64,000 nt of DNA from Bacillus sp. Y1 (GCF_003586445.1 NZ_CP030028.1:1378501-1442500); one strand, 5' to 3'. Counted from the first letter of the stretch, positions 14,829 through 23,746 are shown. Notes: generated from the sequence alone by a model not told the origin. Program-made: numbers and translations.

Positions 14829-16685
14829 ATGAGAAAACTTTTAATTTTGTTTGGAGTAATTATGCTTATCTTTGGCGTTGCCATCTATACATTGACAAAT
14901 GTTTCGATTAATTACGCATTTGTACCGGAAGCAGAAGATGTAAGGGAACCAGAAAAAAAATCGAAAATAGCTTCTGTGTCAAACCAAGTGGAGATGGGGA
15001 CACCAGAACAGATTGAGTTAGGGCGGAAATTATTTTACGAGGAGACTTTTGGGAATGAAGTGTTTTTTTCAGATATTTTAGGCATGTTTAACGGGGCCTT
15101 AACATTAGGAAACATTGGAAAGGCGATCTTAAAATTAAATGGGGAGGGTACGAATAACCTCAGAGTCGAAGCGTATAAAGATTTTTCAGCTGGTGATTTC
15201 AGCATAAAAAAAGGGGACTTAATTGATACAGGTCTTGATGTGGCTAAAGGGGCTAAGACACCAGTTGGATTTAAGGTAGTGTTTGATGAAGGAAGATTAA
15301 AAGCAGGGGTTAGCTGTGCTGCTTGTCATGCCACCGTTGATGAAAAGGGGAAAATTATGGAGGGAGTACCGAATACGGATTTGCAAATCGGTCTTGCTCT
15401 TGCCATGGGTAGCAATACAGCCTCCTATTTTACTCATACAGAACTAGAGGATATTAAAGAGTATATTAGTAAAAGCTCTGTACAAATAGAAACATCGAAT
15501 GGAACTAAAGATGCCTTACCTGATATAGATAAGTTTGAAAAATTCGTAGATGCAGAGATTATTAAGTGGCCTGCAGGGAGTAATGACACGACCATTGATT
15601 TACATAATAACCCTGTTCAAGTTCCTGACGCGATGACGAATGGTGATCGTCCATTTGGTTGGAGCGGACAAGGTCAAATCGGTCCTTTTAATGGGATTTC
15701 GGCAGCGATTAATAATGCCCATTCACAAAATATGGATGCGGTCTCAGCCTCCGAGATTAGTAAGTATACGATGAAAATAGATAAGGAAGTGTATTTGGGA
15801 ACCGTATTACAAAATGCAGCGAATCCAAAGTATCGTTATGACGGAAAGTCTTCGCAAAAGCCATCTGACTTTTTTGCGAAAGTAGACCCCACCCCGGGAG
15901 TACCTGGTGTGAATCGATTGACTAAATCTCCCACCTATCCAAAAACCTCCTATATGACATCTGTAGGGGTCTTATCCAGCTCGGCTGGATATAAGGTATA
16001 TGAACAATTAGACGCGATGAGTGCATACATGAATTCTCTTTCTCCGGTACCAAGTGGAATGCTAAAGGATAATGGAAAATCAGAGAAGGGTGAAAGAGTA
16101 TTTACAAAAGCAGGTTGTATTTCTTGCCATGCAGGGACATTTGCAACGAGCAATAAGTTAATAGCGGTGGAGGAACTAAAAACGAATGCCTCACGTGCAA
16201 AGGGATTTTCTCCATTAAAGGACTACCACGAAGCACCAAAAGTATATGAAGAGGGAACGCCAGTACCACTACCTAACAATCCAAAAATAAATGTAATAAA
16301 AACAACACCTGAACAAGAGCAGTTGCTTCAACTAGCTTGGGGATTTACGAATACAAAGGGAGCCTACAAAACCATTAGCCTTTATAACCTCTCTAGAAGT
16401 GCTCCTTACTTACATGATGGCGGAGTGGCTGTTGGTCCAAATGGAGAGGTTGGGGTAACAGAAACCATTTTACAAGGGAAGTCGCCTGACCCGTACCATA
16501 GTCTAAAAGCGATGGTTGATTCAAAGTTAAGAGAAGTAGTGATCGAAAGTAATGCAAAGAACAAGAGTTTATCCACAGCGAATGTCACTGGTAAAGGACA
16601 TGCCTTTTGGGTAGATCAAACGACAGGATTCTCTGAATCAGAGCAGGATGCACTTATTCATTACTTGCTGACTCTCACTGATTAG
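14829..16685 (+). CDS. Membrane-anchored di-haem cytochrome c protein
   Basis: The 618-residue protein has an N-terminal membrane anchor (about residues 3-27) and two haem c motifs, CAACH near residue 163 and CISCH near residue 430. Near the C-terminus, RSAPYLHDGGVAVG resembles the haem-ligand region of di-haem peroxidase/MauG-type proteins. It should sit outside the membrane and transfer electrons or reduce or oxidise a small substrate; the exact reaction is not readable. ATG 14829 has GGAGGTG at ideal spacing. The stop lies 14 bases before the start of a zinc dehydrogenase, so the two probably form an operon. Confidence 0.82.
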   Translation: MRKLLILFGVIMLIFGVAIYTLTNVSINYAFVPEAEDVREPEKKSKIASVSNQVEMGTPEQIELGRKLFYEETFGNEVFFSDILGMFNGALTLGNIGKAILKLNGEGTNNLRVEAYKDFSAGDFSIKKGDLIDTGLDVAKGAKTPVGFKVVFDEGRLKAGVSCAACHATVDEKGKIMEGVPNTDLQIGLALAMGSNTASYFTHTELEDIKEYISKSSVQIETSNGTKDALPDIDKFEKFVDAEIIKWPAGSNDTTIDLHNNPVQVPDAMTNGDRPFGWSGQGQIGPFNGISAAINNAHSQNMDAVSASEISKYTMKIDKEVYLGTVLQNAANPKYRYDGKSSQKPSDFFAKVDPTPGVPGVNRLTKSPTYPKTSYMTSVGVLSSSAGYKVYEQLDAMSAYMNSLSPVPSGMLKDNGKSEKGERVFTKAGCISCHAGTFATSNKLIAVEELKTNASRAKGFSPLKDYHEAPKVYEEGTPVPLPNNPKINVIKTTPEQEQLLQLAWGFTNTKGAYKTISLYNLSRSAPYLHDGGVAVGPNGEVGVTETILQGKSPDPYHSLKAMVDSKLREVVIESNAKNKSLSTANVTGKGHAFWVDQTTGFSESEQDALIHYLLTLTD

Positions 16686-16699
16686 AAGGGGTGAATAAG

Positions 16700-17842
16700 T
16701 TGAAGGCTGTTACTTATCAAGGGTTATTACATGTAGAAGTGAAAAATGTACCTGATCCAGTCATTCAGCTTCCAGATGACATCATTGTACGAGTCACTGC
16801 ATCTTCGATCTGTGGTTCAGATCTGCATTTATACCATGGAATGATTCCAAGCCTTGAAAAGGATTATGTTATTGGACATGAAGCAGTAGGAATCGTTGAA
16901 GAGCTTGGGAGAGAAGTAACCGGAATAAAAAAAGGTGATAAGGTGGTAATCCCTTTTAATATTGCTTGTGGGCATTGTTTTTACTGTGAAAATGGTCTGG
17001 AAAGCCAGTGTGATCTCGCGAATAAAGAGGAAAAGCCAGAAGCTGGTGCCATGTTTGGTTGTTCACGTCTGTACGGAGATTATTCTGGAAGCCAAGCAGA
17101 ATGGTTAAGAGTTCCGTTTGCAAATTTTACTCGGTTTAGAGTACCTGATGACAATGAGTTACAAGATGATGCTTTAGTTCTCCTAGCTGATGCACTCCCA
17201 ACTGCCTACTGGGGAGTAGTGAATGCAGATGTAAAGCCTGGTGATACGGTTATAGTAATCGGAAGCGGTCCGATAGGGTTGTTAACACAGAAGATTGCTT
17301 GGCTAAAGGGAGCGAAACGAGTTATTGCCATTGACCAAATTCCTTATCGATTGGAACATGCAAGGAGAACCAATGGGGTAGAAGTATTCAATCTTGAGGA
17401 GATACATGAGCTAACCGACCTTTTGTTAGAGATAACTAAAGGGGGAGCAGATGTTGTCATTGATTGTGTTGGAGCAAGTGGTAAAATGACACCGGTTGAA
17501 TTTGCTGAAACAGCACTTTTTCTACAAGGGGGCGGCCTTACTGCTATTAAGATGGCGAGCCAAGTAGTAAGAAAAGGGGGAGTTGTTCAACTTGTTGGGG
17601 TGTATGGTCTCAGGTATAATGGGTTTCCTTTGGGGGATTTTTTTGCAAGAAATATTACATTAAAAATGGGCTTTGCCCCCGCAATACGTAATACGCAATT
17701 CCTATATGAGCTAGTGAATAAAGAAAAAATAAAGGTTAATGATATTATCACCCATCACATACCTTTAGTTAATGGTGAAAAAGCGTATAAATTATTTAAT
17801 AAAAGGAAAGAAAATTGCTTGAAAATTATATTAAAACCGTAA
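16700..17842 (+). CDS. Zinc-dependent alcohol/formaldehyde dehydrogenase-like protein
   Basis: The 380-residue medium-chain dehydrogenase has a catalytic zinc site (SICGSDLHLYHG and GHEAVG), a complete structural zinc loop (CGHCFYCENGLESQC) and an NAD-binding turn (GSGPIGLL). The overall arrangement resembles the glutathione-independent formaldehyde dehydrogenase branch. The start is taken as TTG 16700, giving MKAVTYQG, with AAGGGG eight bases upstream; GTG 16691 would abut that site. It follows the di-haem cytochrome gene closely. The two may form a periplasmic/cytoplasmic oxidation pair, but no direct link is visible. Confidence 0.88.
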   Translation: MKAVTYQGLLHVEVKNVPDPVIQLPDDIIVRVTASSICGSDLHLYHGMIPSLEKDYVIGHEAVGIVEELGREVTGIKKGDKVVIPFNIACGHCFYCENGLESQCDLANKEEKPEAGAMFGCSRLYGDYSGSQAEWLRVPFANFTRFRVPDDNELQDDALVLLADALPTAYWGVVNADVKPGDTVIVIGSGPIGLLTQKIAWLKGAKRVIAIDQIPYRLEHARRTNGVEVFNLEEIHELTDLLLEITKGGADVVIDCVGASGKMTPVEFAETALFLQGGGLTAIKMASQVVRKGGVVQLVGVYGLRYNGFPLGDFFARNITLKMGFAPAIRNTQFLYELVNKEKIKVNDIITHHIPLVNGEKAYKLFNKRKENCLKIILKP

Positions 17843-17844
17843 TC

Positions 17845-17868
17845 AAAGGGGGCGCATGCCCCCTTTTT
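17845..17868 (+). terminator. Terminator of the cytochrome / dehydrogenase unit
   Basis: AAAGGGGGC-GCAT-GCCCCCTTTTT is a compact G/C stem with U-run just after the stop. Confidence 0.92.
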
Positions 17869-17938
17869 GCGTAATATGGATGGCTCTTTTCCCATTGAAG
17901 CATAGCATGTAGTAATGGAGAAAGGAGGTCAAGGATTT

Positions 17939-18667
17939 GTGATTATCGTTGCGGGAATGAATGTAGAGATACCCCCTTTTCAGTTATCCAGCAAACAAGC
18001 AGAAATTTTTCACTACTTAAAGAACAGTAGTGAAGTGCATAGTTATGTTCATAATAAAGAGCTTTTGTTTGAATTGATGTTACGAGAAAACATGATAAAT
18101 AGTGCCATTGCATTGAACGAAAGTGAAGTAGAATTTTCTATATTTCAAACATCAAAGTTCAACTCCATGTATTGGTTGAAAACATCAAGAGGTTATATGC
18201 TTAAGCCAAATGTATTGCCCTCCGATGCGATAAAAGATATTTTTCATAATGGGACAGAGTACGGTTTTGAATGTTCGACGGCCATTGTTGTAATATTTTA
18301 TTATGCTGTTCTTCAATCCATTGACGAGAGATCTTTTAATGGGCTTTTTAATCATCTTCTCATTTGGGATTGGAGCTATGATGAGGACCTAGGAATTATT
18401 ACAAAAGTCGGCTCGGATTTTATTCCGGGGGATGTAATGTATTTTTTTAATCCAGATTATGATAATCCGGTTTGGATAGGAGAAAATGTTGTATTTTTAG
18501 GTGAAGATAAATATTTTGGTCATGGAATTGGAATTGGTACAGCGGAAGAAACGATTAAAGCCCTAAATACATTGCGAAAAACAGGTGCCACGAAATCTGC
18601 TCACTTAATACACCAGCATAGTCGTTTAAATTATAATTATTTATCACAGTTTTCTAAGCAGATATAA
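17939..18667 (+). CDS. tgl: Spore-coat protein-glutamine gamma-glutamyltransferase
   Basis: The 242-residue protein matches Bacillus Tgl over its length, including the active-site cysteine in YGFECSTAIVVIFYYA, the region HLLIWDWSYDEDLGI and WIGENVVFLGEDKYFGHGIGI. Tgl cross-links coat proteins such as GerQ by epsilon-(gamma-glutamyl)lysine bonds late in sporulation. The chosen start is GTG 17939 (MIIVAG), with AGGAGGT nine bases upstream, matching the usual N-terminus; the longer frame is unlikely. It stands alone, with a terminator after it. Confidence 0.92.
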   Translation: MIIVAGMNVEIPPFQLSSKQAEIFHYLKNSSEVHSYVHNKELLFELMLRENMINSAIALNESEVEFSIFQTSKFNSMYWLKTSRGYMLKPNVLPSDAIKDIFHNGTEYGFECSTAIVVIFYYAVLQSIDERSFNGLFNHLLIWDWSYDEDLGIITKVGSDFIPGDVMYFFNPDYDNPVWIGENVVFLGEDKYFGHGIGIGTAEETIKALNTLRKTGATKSAHLIHQHSRLNYNYLSQFSKQI

Positions 18668-18673
18668 TTAATT

Positions 18674-18722
18674 GGAAAAGGACAAATGATCATTTGTTAT
18701 AAAAGTTCATTGTCCTTTTATA
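18674..18722 (+). terminator. Terminator after tgl
   Basis: AAAAGGACAA and TTGTCCTTTTA enclose a loop containing a secondary AAATGATCATTT palindrome. Confidence 0.75.
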
Positions 18723-18801
18723 TTTATTTCATGTTAACTCTTTTTTCCATATGAAAATCGCTGTATACTAATACTATGGAAGGAAAGTAGGAGAGAAATA
18801 C

Positions 18802-19833
18802 ATGCTAAAAAAGCTTCTTATCGTTATTATCTTGTGCAGTGTTGGCTTTTTCTTACTGCCGTATAGTTTGCCATTAGTTTTTGCTTTAGTTACAGCTATA
18901 TTTTTAGAAGGATTAGTTGAGTTTTATAAAAATAAACTTAGGATTGCACGAGTGCATGCTGTATTAGCATCATTCTTAACGTACATATTAGGTTTAGTAA
19001 TCATTGGCTATCACTTTTTTACTCTAATCATTCAACAAACTCTTCGTTTGTCAGAGAGCACTCCGACTTTTGTAAAGGATTTTTATCGGAGTACACTTTT
19101 ACCAATAATGGGGAGCTTAGAAAGATATTTACAAACACTTCCAGGAGAAGTGTTGAAATCGATGGAAAACACAATAGAGTCAAGTATCGCATCCTTAGAT
19201 GCCTTCTTACAAACTATGTTTGAAACCATCATATCTTTATTAACAGCTATTCCTGGTTTTTTAATTGAATTTTTAGTATACTTGGTTGCTTTATTCCTGT
19301 TTTCTTTAGAGCTACCTAGATTAAAAGAAAATATAAAAAGACATCTAACGGAGGGAAGTTTAAAGAAAGCATCCCTTGTTATTAACCAGCTTACATGGGC
19401 GGGGGTTGGGTTTATAAAGGCTCAGCTATTTTTAAGTGTAATTACCTTTGTGATGGCATTCACAGGATTATGGATTTTAGGGGTTTCAAATAAAACTCTT
19501 TTATCATTATTAATAGTCATTGTTGATATATTACCTATTTTGGGTACAGGATCTGTTTTAGTCCCTTGGGGAATTGTGGCAATTTTACAGGAAAATCAAT
19601 TGCTAGGAGTAGGCTTAATTATTTTGTTCGGGTTAATCACAGTAATTAGAAGGATCATTGAGCCGAAGGTATATTCGAGCAGTCTCGGGATTTCTCCACT
19701 AGCATCTTTAGTAAGTCTGTATATAGGCTTTAAGCTTATTGGTTTTCTTGGATTATTTTTAGGCCCGGCTATCGTTATTGTTTACGATACATTAAAAAAG
19801 GCAAATGTTATTAAAGTAAACTATAAAATATAA
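18802..19833 (+). CDS. AI-2E/YtvI-type membrane permease
   Basis: The 343-residue protein has about seven hydrophobic segments in the arrangement of the AI-2E exporter superfamily (PerM-like): two at the N-terminus, a soluble stretch of about 100 residues, then GFIKAQLFLSVITF, VDILPILGTGSVLVPW and EPKVYSSSLGISPL near the end, which are strong family motifs. Members include the sporulation protein YtvI; position after tgl could fit but is not proof. The transported substrate is unknown. AGGAGAG precedes the ATG. Confidence 0.85.
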   Translation: MLKKLLIVIILCSVGFFLLPYSLPLVFALVTAIFLEGLVEFYKNKLRIARVHAVLASFLTYILGLVIIGYHFFTLIIQQTLRLSESTPTFVKDFYRSTLLPIMGSLERYLQTLPGEVLKSMENTIESSIASLDAFLQTMFETIISLLTAIPGFLIEFLVYLVALFLFSLELPRLKENIKRHLTEGSLKKASLVINQLTWAGVGFIKAQLFLSVITFVMAFTGLWILGVSNKTLLSLLIVIVDILPILGTGSVLVPWGIVAILQENQLLGVGLIILFGLITVIRRIIEPKVYSSSLGISPLASLVSLYIGFKLIGFLGLFLGPAIVIVYDTLKKANVIKVNYKI

Positions 19834-19837
19834 AAAT

Positions 19838-19868
19838 GAAAAGCCATCGATGGATGGCTTTTCGTTTT
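19838..19868. terminator. Bidirectional terminator
   Basis: GAAAAGCCATC-GATG-GATGGCTTTTC with T-runs on both sides lies between the permease and a convergent minus-strand gene. Confidence 0.88.
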
Positions 19869-20173
19869 TATTCCCAATCTTCATATTTGACAATTCCGCC
19901 TGTTAAATCCAGCTCTGATCGATCTCCTTTGTAGTACAGTTTTCCATTTTCAGATACAATCAAGTTTTCGTACGTATAAACTTTTTTCCCACTTGGTAAG
20001 ATGATGATGATCTTTTCCCCTGGTTCGTCCTCCTTAGGTTGATCGGTGATGTTAGTATTATTAACGTAAAGCTTTGCTACTAAAAGAAAAAGTACGATGA
20101 GACAAACTAGTAAAAAAACAATTTTCAAACTTACCCAAGGTTTATACGTCATGTATCGCTTCAATTGACTCAC
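19868..20173 (-). CDS. Small single-span membrane protein, unknown
   Basis: The 101-residue product has a basic N-terminus (KRYMTYKPW), one hydrophobic helix (about residues 17-37) and an acidic extracytoplasmic part with PKEDEPGEKIIIILPSGKKVYTYENLIV. The start is GTG 20173, with GGCGGAG seven bases upstream. I do not recognise the family. The orientation suggests the C-terminal half lies outside the cell. Confidence 0.65.
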   Translation of the reverse strand: MSQLKRYMTYKPWVSLKIVFLLVCLIVLFLLVAKLYVNNTNITDQPKEDEPGEKIIIILPSGKKVYTYENLIVSENGKLYYKGDRSELDLTGGIVKYEDWE

Positions 20174-20461
20174 ACTTGTTCTCCGCCTTTACTTCAATCT
20201 ACCTTTAAATCTATGCAGGAATAAGATGGAAGTTTCCTTTTTTCATAAAATCTATTAAACTACTTTAGAATGGTTTTTTATTATAATAGACGGTAAATTT
20301 ACATCAATATTGGTAATGTATGATAGAAACATACAACAAACGTCCTGATCTCGAATAAGAAAAAGAAAAGGTCAAGTACTCGCTAGGTCAATTGTCCAAT
20401 TTTTTTAATCGACAAATTATGATATGTTATGCATACATACGAAAATGAGGAAATAAAGGAA

Positions 20462-20872
20462 ATGGAAAAGATGAAAAAAAATATGGCATTAATTTTTAAA
20501 ACGATTGATGGTGTCTCTCTTTGGAAAATTAATAGAATGCTAAAGAAGCTTTCTAGATCAAAATTAATGATTTTGGAGCAAATAAAGGATGAAAAAATTG
20601 TTATTCATCTTCCTTCTAAAAAGGAGAAAGAAGTAACAAGTCTCGAAATCAAAAGGGAATTACTTAAAGAAGTAGTTCAATTGGATGGTTTTGAATCCTT
20701 TAATGTAAGTGTATTAGAAAATTGTCGACCAATTTACAAAGAACAAATCACTCAATTTGGTTTGTATCGTTGGATTGAACTTCCCTTGCCAAATCAGATT
20801 CAATACGAATATAATTTTGCTGAAATGAAAGAATCTATTATTAATAATTATGAAATGAGACCGATCATGTAG
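20462..20872 (+). CDS. Hypothetical soluble protein
   Basis: A 136-residue charged protein with mixed helix and strand and no membrane segment. It starts MEKMKKNMALIFKTIDGVSLW and later has a short strand region KIVIHLPSKKEKEV. ATG 20462 is preferred to ATG 20429, which lacks any ribosome binding site; even here the GAGG/AAAGGA sites are not ideally spaced. A strong terminator follows. I do not recognise the family. Confidence 0.6.
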   Translation: MEKMKKNMALIFKTIDGVSLWKINRMLKKLSRSKLMILEQIKDEKIVIHLPSKKEKEVTSLEIKRELLKEVVQLDGFESFNVSVLENCRPIYKEQITQFGLYRWIELPLPNQIQYEYNFAEMKESIINNYEMRPIM

Positions 20873-20877
20873 AAACA

Positions 20878-20911
20878 GAGCCTCCCCATTTGGGGAGGCT
20901 CTTGTTTTGGA
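20878..20911 (+). terminator. Terminator
   Basis: AGAGCCTCCCC-ATTT-GGGGAGGCTCTTGTTTT directly after the preceding hypothetical gene. Confidence 0.92.
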
Positions 20912-20935
20912 TTAAAGCTTGACCTAGTTAGAAAT

Positions 20936-21077
20936 CCAGCTCCAGCGGCTAGGGGTTCGGTGAATAATATAGAGCAATTATTCCTTGGTCATAAGCCACC
21001 CTCCTCCAGAAATCAGGATTTCCTGCGGAGTGCGTCTTATGCCTGTCGCCCCTGTACAAGCCGCCTCCGCTTTTTAC
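20936..21077 (+). repeat. Bacillaceae-type intergenic structured repeat
   Basis: The stretch opens with CCAGCTCCAGCGGCTAGGGG and includes a long imperfect hairpin whose arms begin CATAAGCCACCC and end GCGTCTTATG, then closes with CCCCTGTACAAGCCGCCTCC, roughly complementary to the opening. I recall closely similar intergenic elements (GTCATAAGCC...CTTATGC) scattered in many Bacillaceae genomes. It is noncoding, although a chance frame runs through it. Confidence 0.7.
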
Positions 21078-21103
21078 CTAAAAAAGGGCGTTTGACTATT
21101 CGC

Positions 21104-21129
21104 ACATTTTGGGTTTCTTACATAGGATA
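21104..21129 (+). promoter_or_regulatory. Candidate SigK promoter for YjcZ-type genes
   Basis: AC at 21104-21105, 15 bases, then CATAGGATA (21121-21129) fits the SigK pattern AC-N(15-16)-CATA-NNN-TA. This would give late mother-cell expression of the two small peptides downstream. Confidence 0.55.
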
Positions 21130-21159
21130 TATTGACTTACAACTAAGGAGGTAATTTAA

Positions 21160-21267
21160 ATGTCAGAAACATTTGGTGGATACGGCGGAGGTTTCGCTCT
21201 GTTAGTAGTATTATTTATCCTTTTAATTATCATTGGTGCTTCTTGGGGCTATGGTTTCGGTTATTAA
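21160..21267 (+). CDS. YjcZ-family sporulation peptide (35 aa)
   Basis: The peptide opens [20 protein letters not shown] and continues with a hydrophobic LLIIIGASWGYGFGY tail, the typical glycine/tyrosine-plus-transmembrane layout of YjcZ/YczN proteins found in spore formers. AAGGAGG precedes the ATG. A candidate SigK promoter lies upstream, and a second related gene follows 34 bases later. Function is unknown beyond association with sporulation or spore membranes. Confidence 0.85.
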   Translation: MSETFGGYGGGFALLVVLFILLIIIGASWGYGFGY

Positions 21268-21301
21268 TGATTAAATAAAACAATAAAAGGGAGGAATTTA
21301 A

Positions 21302-21433
21302 ATGTACGGATATCCTTACGGCGGTTGCGGTTATCCAGCAGTTGGTGGAGTTGGGTACGGTGGTGGCTTTGCGCTAATCGTTGTTCTTTTCATCCTATTA
21401 ATCATCGTTGGTGCTGCTTGCTTTAAGTGGTAA
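21302..21433 (+). CDS. YjcZ-family sporulation peptide (43 aa)
   Basis: This second YjcZ-like peptide begins [20 protein letters not shown] and shares the segment [15 protein letters not shown] with its neighbour, then ends GAACFKW. It has two cysteines that the first lacks. GGGAGG precedes the ATG, and a terminator follows. The pair is likely a tandem duplication expressed together late in sporulation. Confidence 0.85.
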   Translation: MYGYPYGGCGYPAVGGVGYGGGFALIVVLFILLIIVGAACFKW

Positions 21434-21440
21434 AAAAAAA

Positions 21441-21476
21441 GAATGAGGGTGGGGTTTCTCACCTTCATTCCTTTAT
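21441..21476 (+). terminator. Terminator after the YjcZ pair
   Basis: GAATGAGGGTG and CACCTTCATTC (one G-U pair) followed by CTTTAT. It also lies at the 3' end of the convergent tatD gene. Confidence 0.75.
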
Positions 21477-22243
21477 AAACGAAAGAATTGTTTTGTATTT
21501 ACATACATTGTTTCATATGTCTTATCCACTGAGATAGCTTTCAAAACAGAAAGCTGTCTTATTGTTTGATGAATCATATTAGGATGCGTCATTTTGCCAC
21601 TAAAGAGTCCTTCAAAGGGCCAGGGACCGTCTGTTTCCACCATAATCTGTGAAAGGGGAAAACGCTTGGCGATATGTCGAGTTTCTTCTTTATAAATAAG
21701 GTCAGGAGTAAGCGAGATGAAGTATCCGTTCTGAATGATTCTATCCATATCAATGTCTGCTCCTTTAAACCAGTGGAAATGCGCATGTTCAATACTATGT
21801 CTTTCCAACATAGAACAAACGGTTGGCACGTCATCATAAATGGCATGAAGCGAAATTGGTAGGTTTTTCTTACTAGCCAATTTTATCCACTCTTCAAGTA
21901 GTTCAATATATGGTTCTAAAGAGGTGTCCCAGGTAGTTGAAGTCCGTAAATAAAAGGGAAGACCAACCTCTCCAACCGCTATCATCTCATCGAAATGTGA
22001 GTGTACCCATTGAAAAAGGTCTGCCATTTCTTTGTCTGAACCTATTGCTTGCTCAGGGTGAAATCCAAACGCTGTTTTGACATGAGGGTATGTCCTTGAA
22101 AGATAAGTATTTCTTTTACAGGATTCTAAGTCATAGGAAACGCTTATGAACATTTCAACTTCGTCAAGTGTCTCCATCATCGTATGAATCTCTTCATCTA
22201 GGTACTTATCTAGATGTAAGTGGCAGTCTATTATTTTCCTCAT
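21473..22243 (-). CDS. TatD-family metal-dependent hydrolase
   Basis: The 256-residue protein has the TIM-barrel metal site of TatD enzymes: IDCHLHLDK at the start, VGEVGLPF, SLHAIYDD, HFHWFKG and VETDGPWPF. Known relatives are 3'-5' DNases/RNases or amidohydrolases. Its start overlaps the end of the ATPase gene (ATGA at 22240-22243), so it is the last gene of the TPP-riboswitch operon, which is an unusual partner for thiamine-precursor uptake. It could act on a thiamine breakdown product, but its real substrate is unknown. Confidence 0.85.
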   Translation of the reverse strand: MRKIIDCHLHLDKYLDEEIHTMMETLDEVEMFISVSYDLESCKRNTYLSRTYPHVKTAFGFHPEQAIGSDKEMADLFQWVHSHFDEMIAVGEVGLPFYLRTSTTWDTSLEPYIELLEEWIKLASKKNLPISLHAIYDDVPTVCSMLERHSIEHAHFHWFKGADIDMDRIIQNGYFISLTPDLIYKEETRHIAKRFPLSQIMVETDGPWPFEGLFSGKMTHPNMIHQTIRQLSVLKAISVDKTYETMYVNTKQFFRL

Positions 22244-22986
22244 TTTTGATCAACCTTTTCTTTTAAAAAATCATGAATCATTTTTTTGTAACGAAGAAAT
22301 TCTCCGGAGAACATCATTTCCTCGTTTCTTGGTCTCGAGAAGGGAACAACAACCTCTTGTTTGATTCTTGCAGGTTTATCGGATAATACGAGTATTCGGT
22401 CGGAAAGAAAGAGTGCCTCCTCTATATTATGGGTAACAAAAATAATTGTTTTTTTATACTGATCCCAAATCGAAAGTAGCCATAACTGCATTTCCTGACG
22501 AGTTAACTCGTCTAAAGCTGAAAATGGCTCATCTAAACATATGATGGGCTGGGGACTTAACAGTGCCCGTAAAAATGCAACCCTTTGCTTCATACCTCCT
22601 GAAAGTTCGTGAGGAAAAGCATTTCTATACTCCAGTAGCCCCGCTTTCCGCAGCATCTCCATAGCCGTTTCGTAATCCTTTTTAGCTTTCAGTTCTTGGC
22701 CAAGAACGACATTTTGAATGATTGTTCTCCAAGGTAGTAAGGAAGGGGTTTGGGGCATATAACTAATATGTCCTCTGTTACCTGTAATGTCATTTCCTTC
22801 AAGTATAATGGACCCTGCATGTGGAGCCTCCAGGCCACCGATTAACTGGAAAATCGTACTTTTCCCACTTCCGGAGGGACCAAGAATCGTTACGAACTCC
22901 CCGTTCTTAATAAAGAGGTTGAGATCATGTAAAATTTGTTTATCTCGATAAGAAAAAGACACATTTTGTAATTCAAGATGCTCCAC
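22240..22986 (-). CDS. thiZ: ABC transporter ATPase for thiamine precursor
   Basis: The 248-residue ATPase has Walker A GPSGSGKST, the signature LSGGMKQRVAFLRAL, Walker B PIICLDEPFSALD and the switch His in VTHNIEEA. It is of the nitrate/taurine/sulfonate/HMP subfamily. It overlaps the permease gene upstream by 14 bases and tatD downstream by 4. Because the operon starts with a TPP riboswitch and a THI5/NMT1-like binding protein, it is assigned as ThiZ of the ThiXYZ pyrimidine-precursor importer. Confidence 0.88.
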   Translation of the reverse strand: MEHLELQNVSFSYRDKQILHDLNLFIKNGEFVTILGPSGSGKSTIFQLIGGLEAPHAGSIILEGNDITGNRGHISYMPQTPSLLPWRTIIQNVVLGQELKAKKDYETAMEMLRKAGLLEYRNAFPHELSGGMKQRVAFLRALLSPQPIICLDEPFSALDELTRQEMQLWLLSIWDQYKKTIIFVTHNIEEALFLSDRILVLSDKPARIKQEVVVPFSRPRNEEMMFSGEFLRYKKMIHDFLKEKVDQK

Positions 22987-23746
22987 GATTTTTTCCCTCA
23001 GCTTTCCAACGAATAATAAATCTCTCCAACCAATTAATCATGATAAAAAATAACAAACTTAATGCCATAATGAGAAATATGGCAACAAACACGCGATCTG
23101 TTCGAAACGATGAGGAAGAGAGTGTCATATAGACTCCAATACCATTTTCTGATCCTAACCATTCAGATATAACCGCTCCCATGACACTGTATGTCGCTGA
23201 AATTTTCAGCCCTGAAAAGATCGAGGGAAGGGCAAACGGAAACTCGAGTTTCCAAAATAACTGTCGTTTTGTTGCTCCTGCCATTTGCATATAATGGAAG
23301 AGCTCTGGAGCAACCTGGCGAAATCCATCCATGGCTGAAATCGTAATTGGAAAGAAACAAACCAGAGTGATAACAATTAATTTTGGTAATAGGCCGAAGC
23401 CAAACCATATAACAAGAAGTGGAGCAAGTACGATAATGGGTATATTTTGCGATAAAATGAGAAGCGGATATAAAGATTCTTTCAAAAAAGGGATATTATG
23501 TAAAATAAAAGCAGTTAACAGACCTACGGTAACTCCAGAAACAAAGCCTAGAAAAATAAGCTGTATGGTGGATGTAAGATGTACAGAGACACTGCTCCAA
23601 CCATTTATGAGTTCGTTAAAAATTTGTGATGGAGTTGGGAGCAGCCAAGATGGAACTTGAGTCATTCTTGCGGTGAATTCCCATCCAATGAATAAAAGGA
23701 GGAGAACAAAAATTGGTCTCCACCCTTTTTGTAGTTTTTTTATCAT
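22973..23746 (-). CDS. thiX: ABC transporter permease for thiamine precursor
   Basis: The 257-residue permease has six hydrophobic segments and a BPD-type inner-membrane loop with EAA-like region (VAPELFHYMQMAGATKRQLFWKLEFPFALPSIFSGLKI). It pairs with the overlapping ATPase gene and the upstream binding protein. Its start overlaps the MTH1187-type gene (ATGA). Substrate assignment to a thiamine pyrimidine derivative rests on the riboswitch and operon. Confidence 0.87.
   Translation of the reverse strand: MIKKLQKGWRPIFVLLLLFIGWEFTARMTQVPSWLLPTPSQIFNELINGWSSVSVHLTSTIQLIFLGFVSGVTVGLLTAFILHNIPFLKESLYPLLILSQNIPIIVLAPLLVIWFGFGLLPKLIVITLVCFFPITISAMDGFRQVAPELFHYMQMAGATKRQLFWKLEFPFALPSIFSGLKISATYSVMGAVISEWLGSENGIGVYMTLSSSSFRTDRVFVAIFLIMALSLLFFIMINWLERFIIRWKAEGKNRGAS

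Noticed and set aside
20960..21154. 64-codon open frame beginning MNNIEQLFLGHKPP
   Set aside because: It lies inside a structured intergenic repeat and the promoter of the YjcZ genes.
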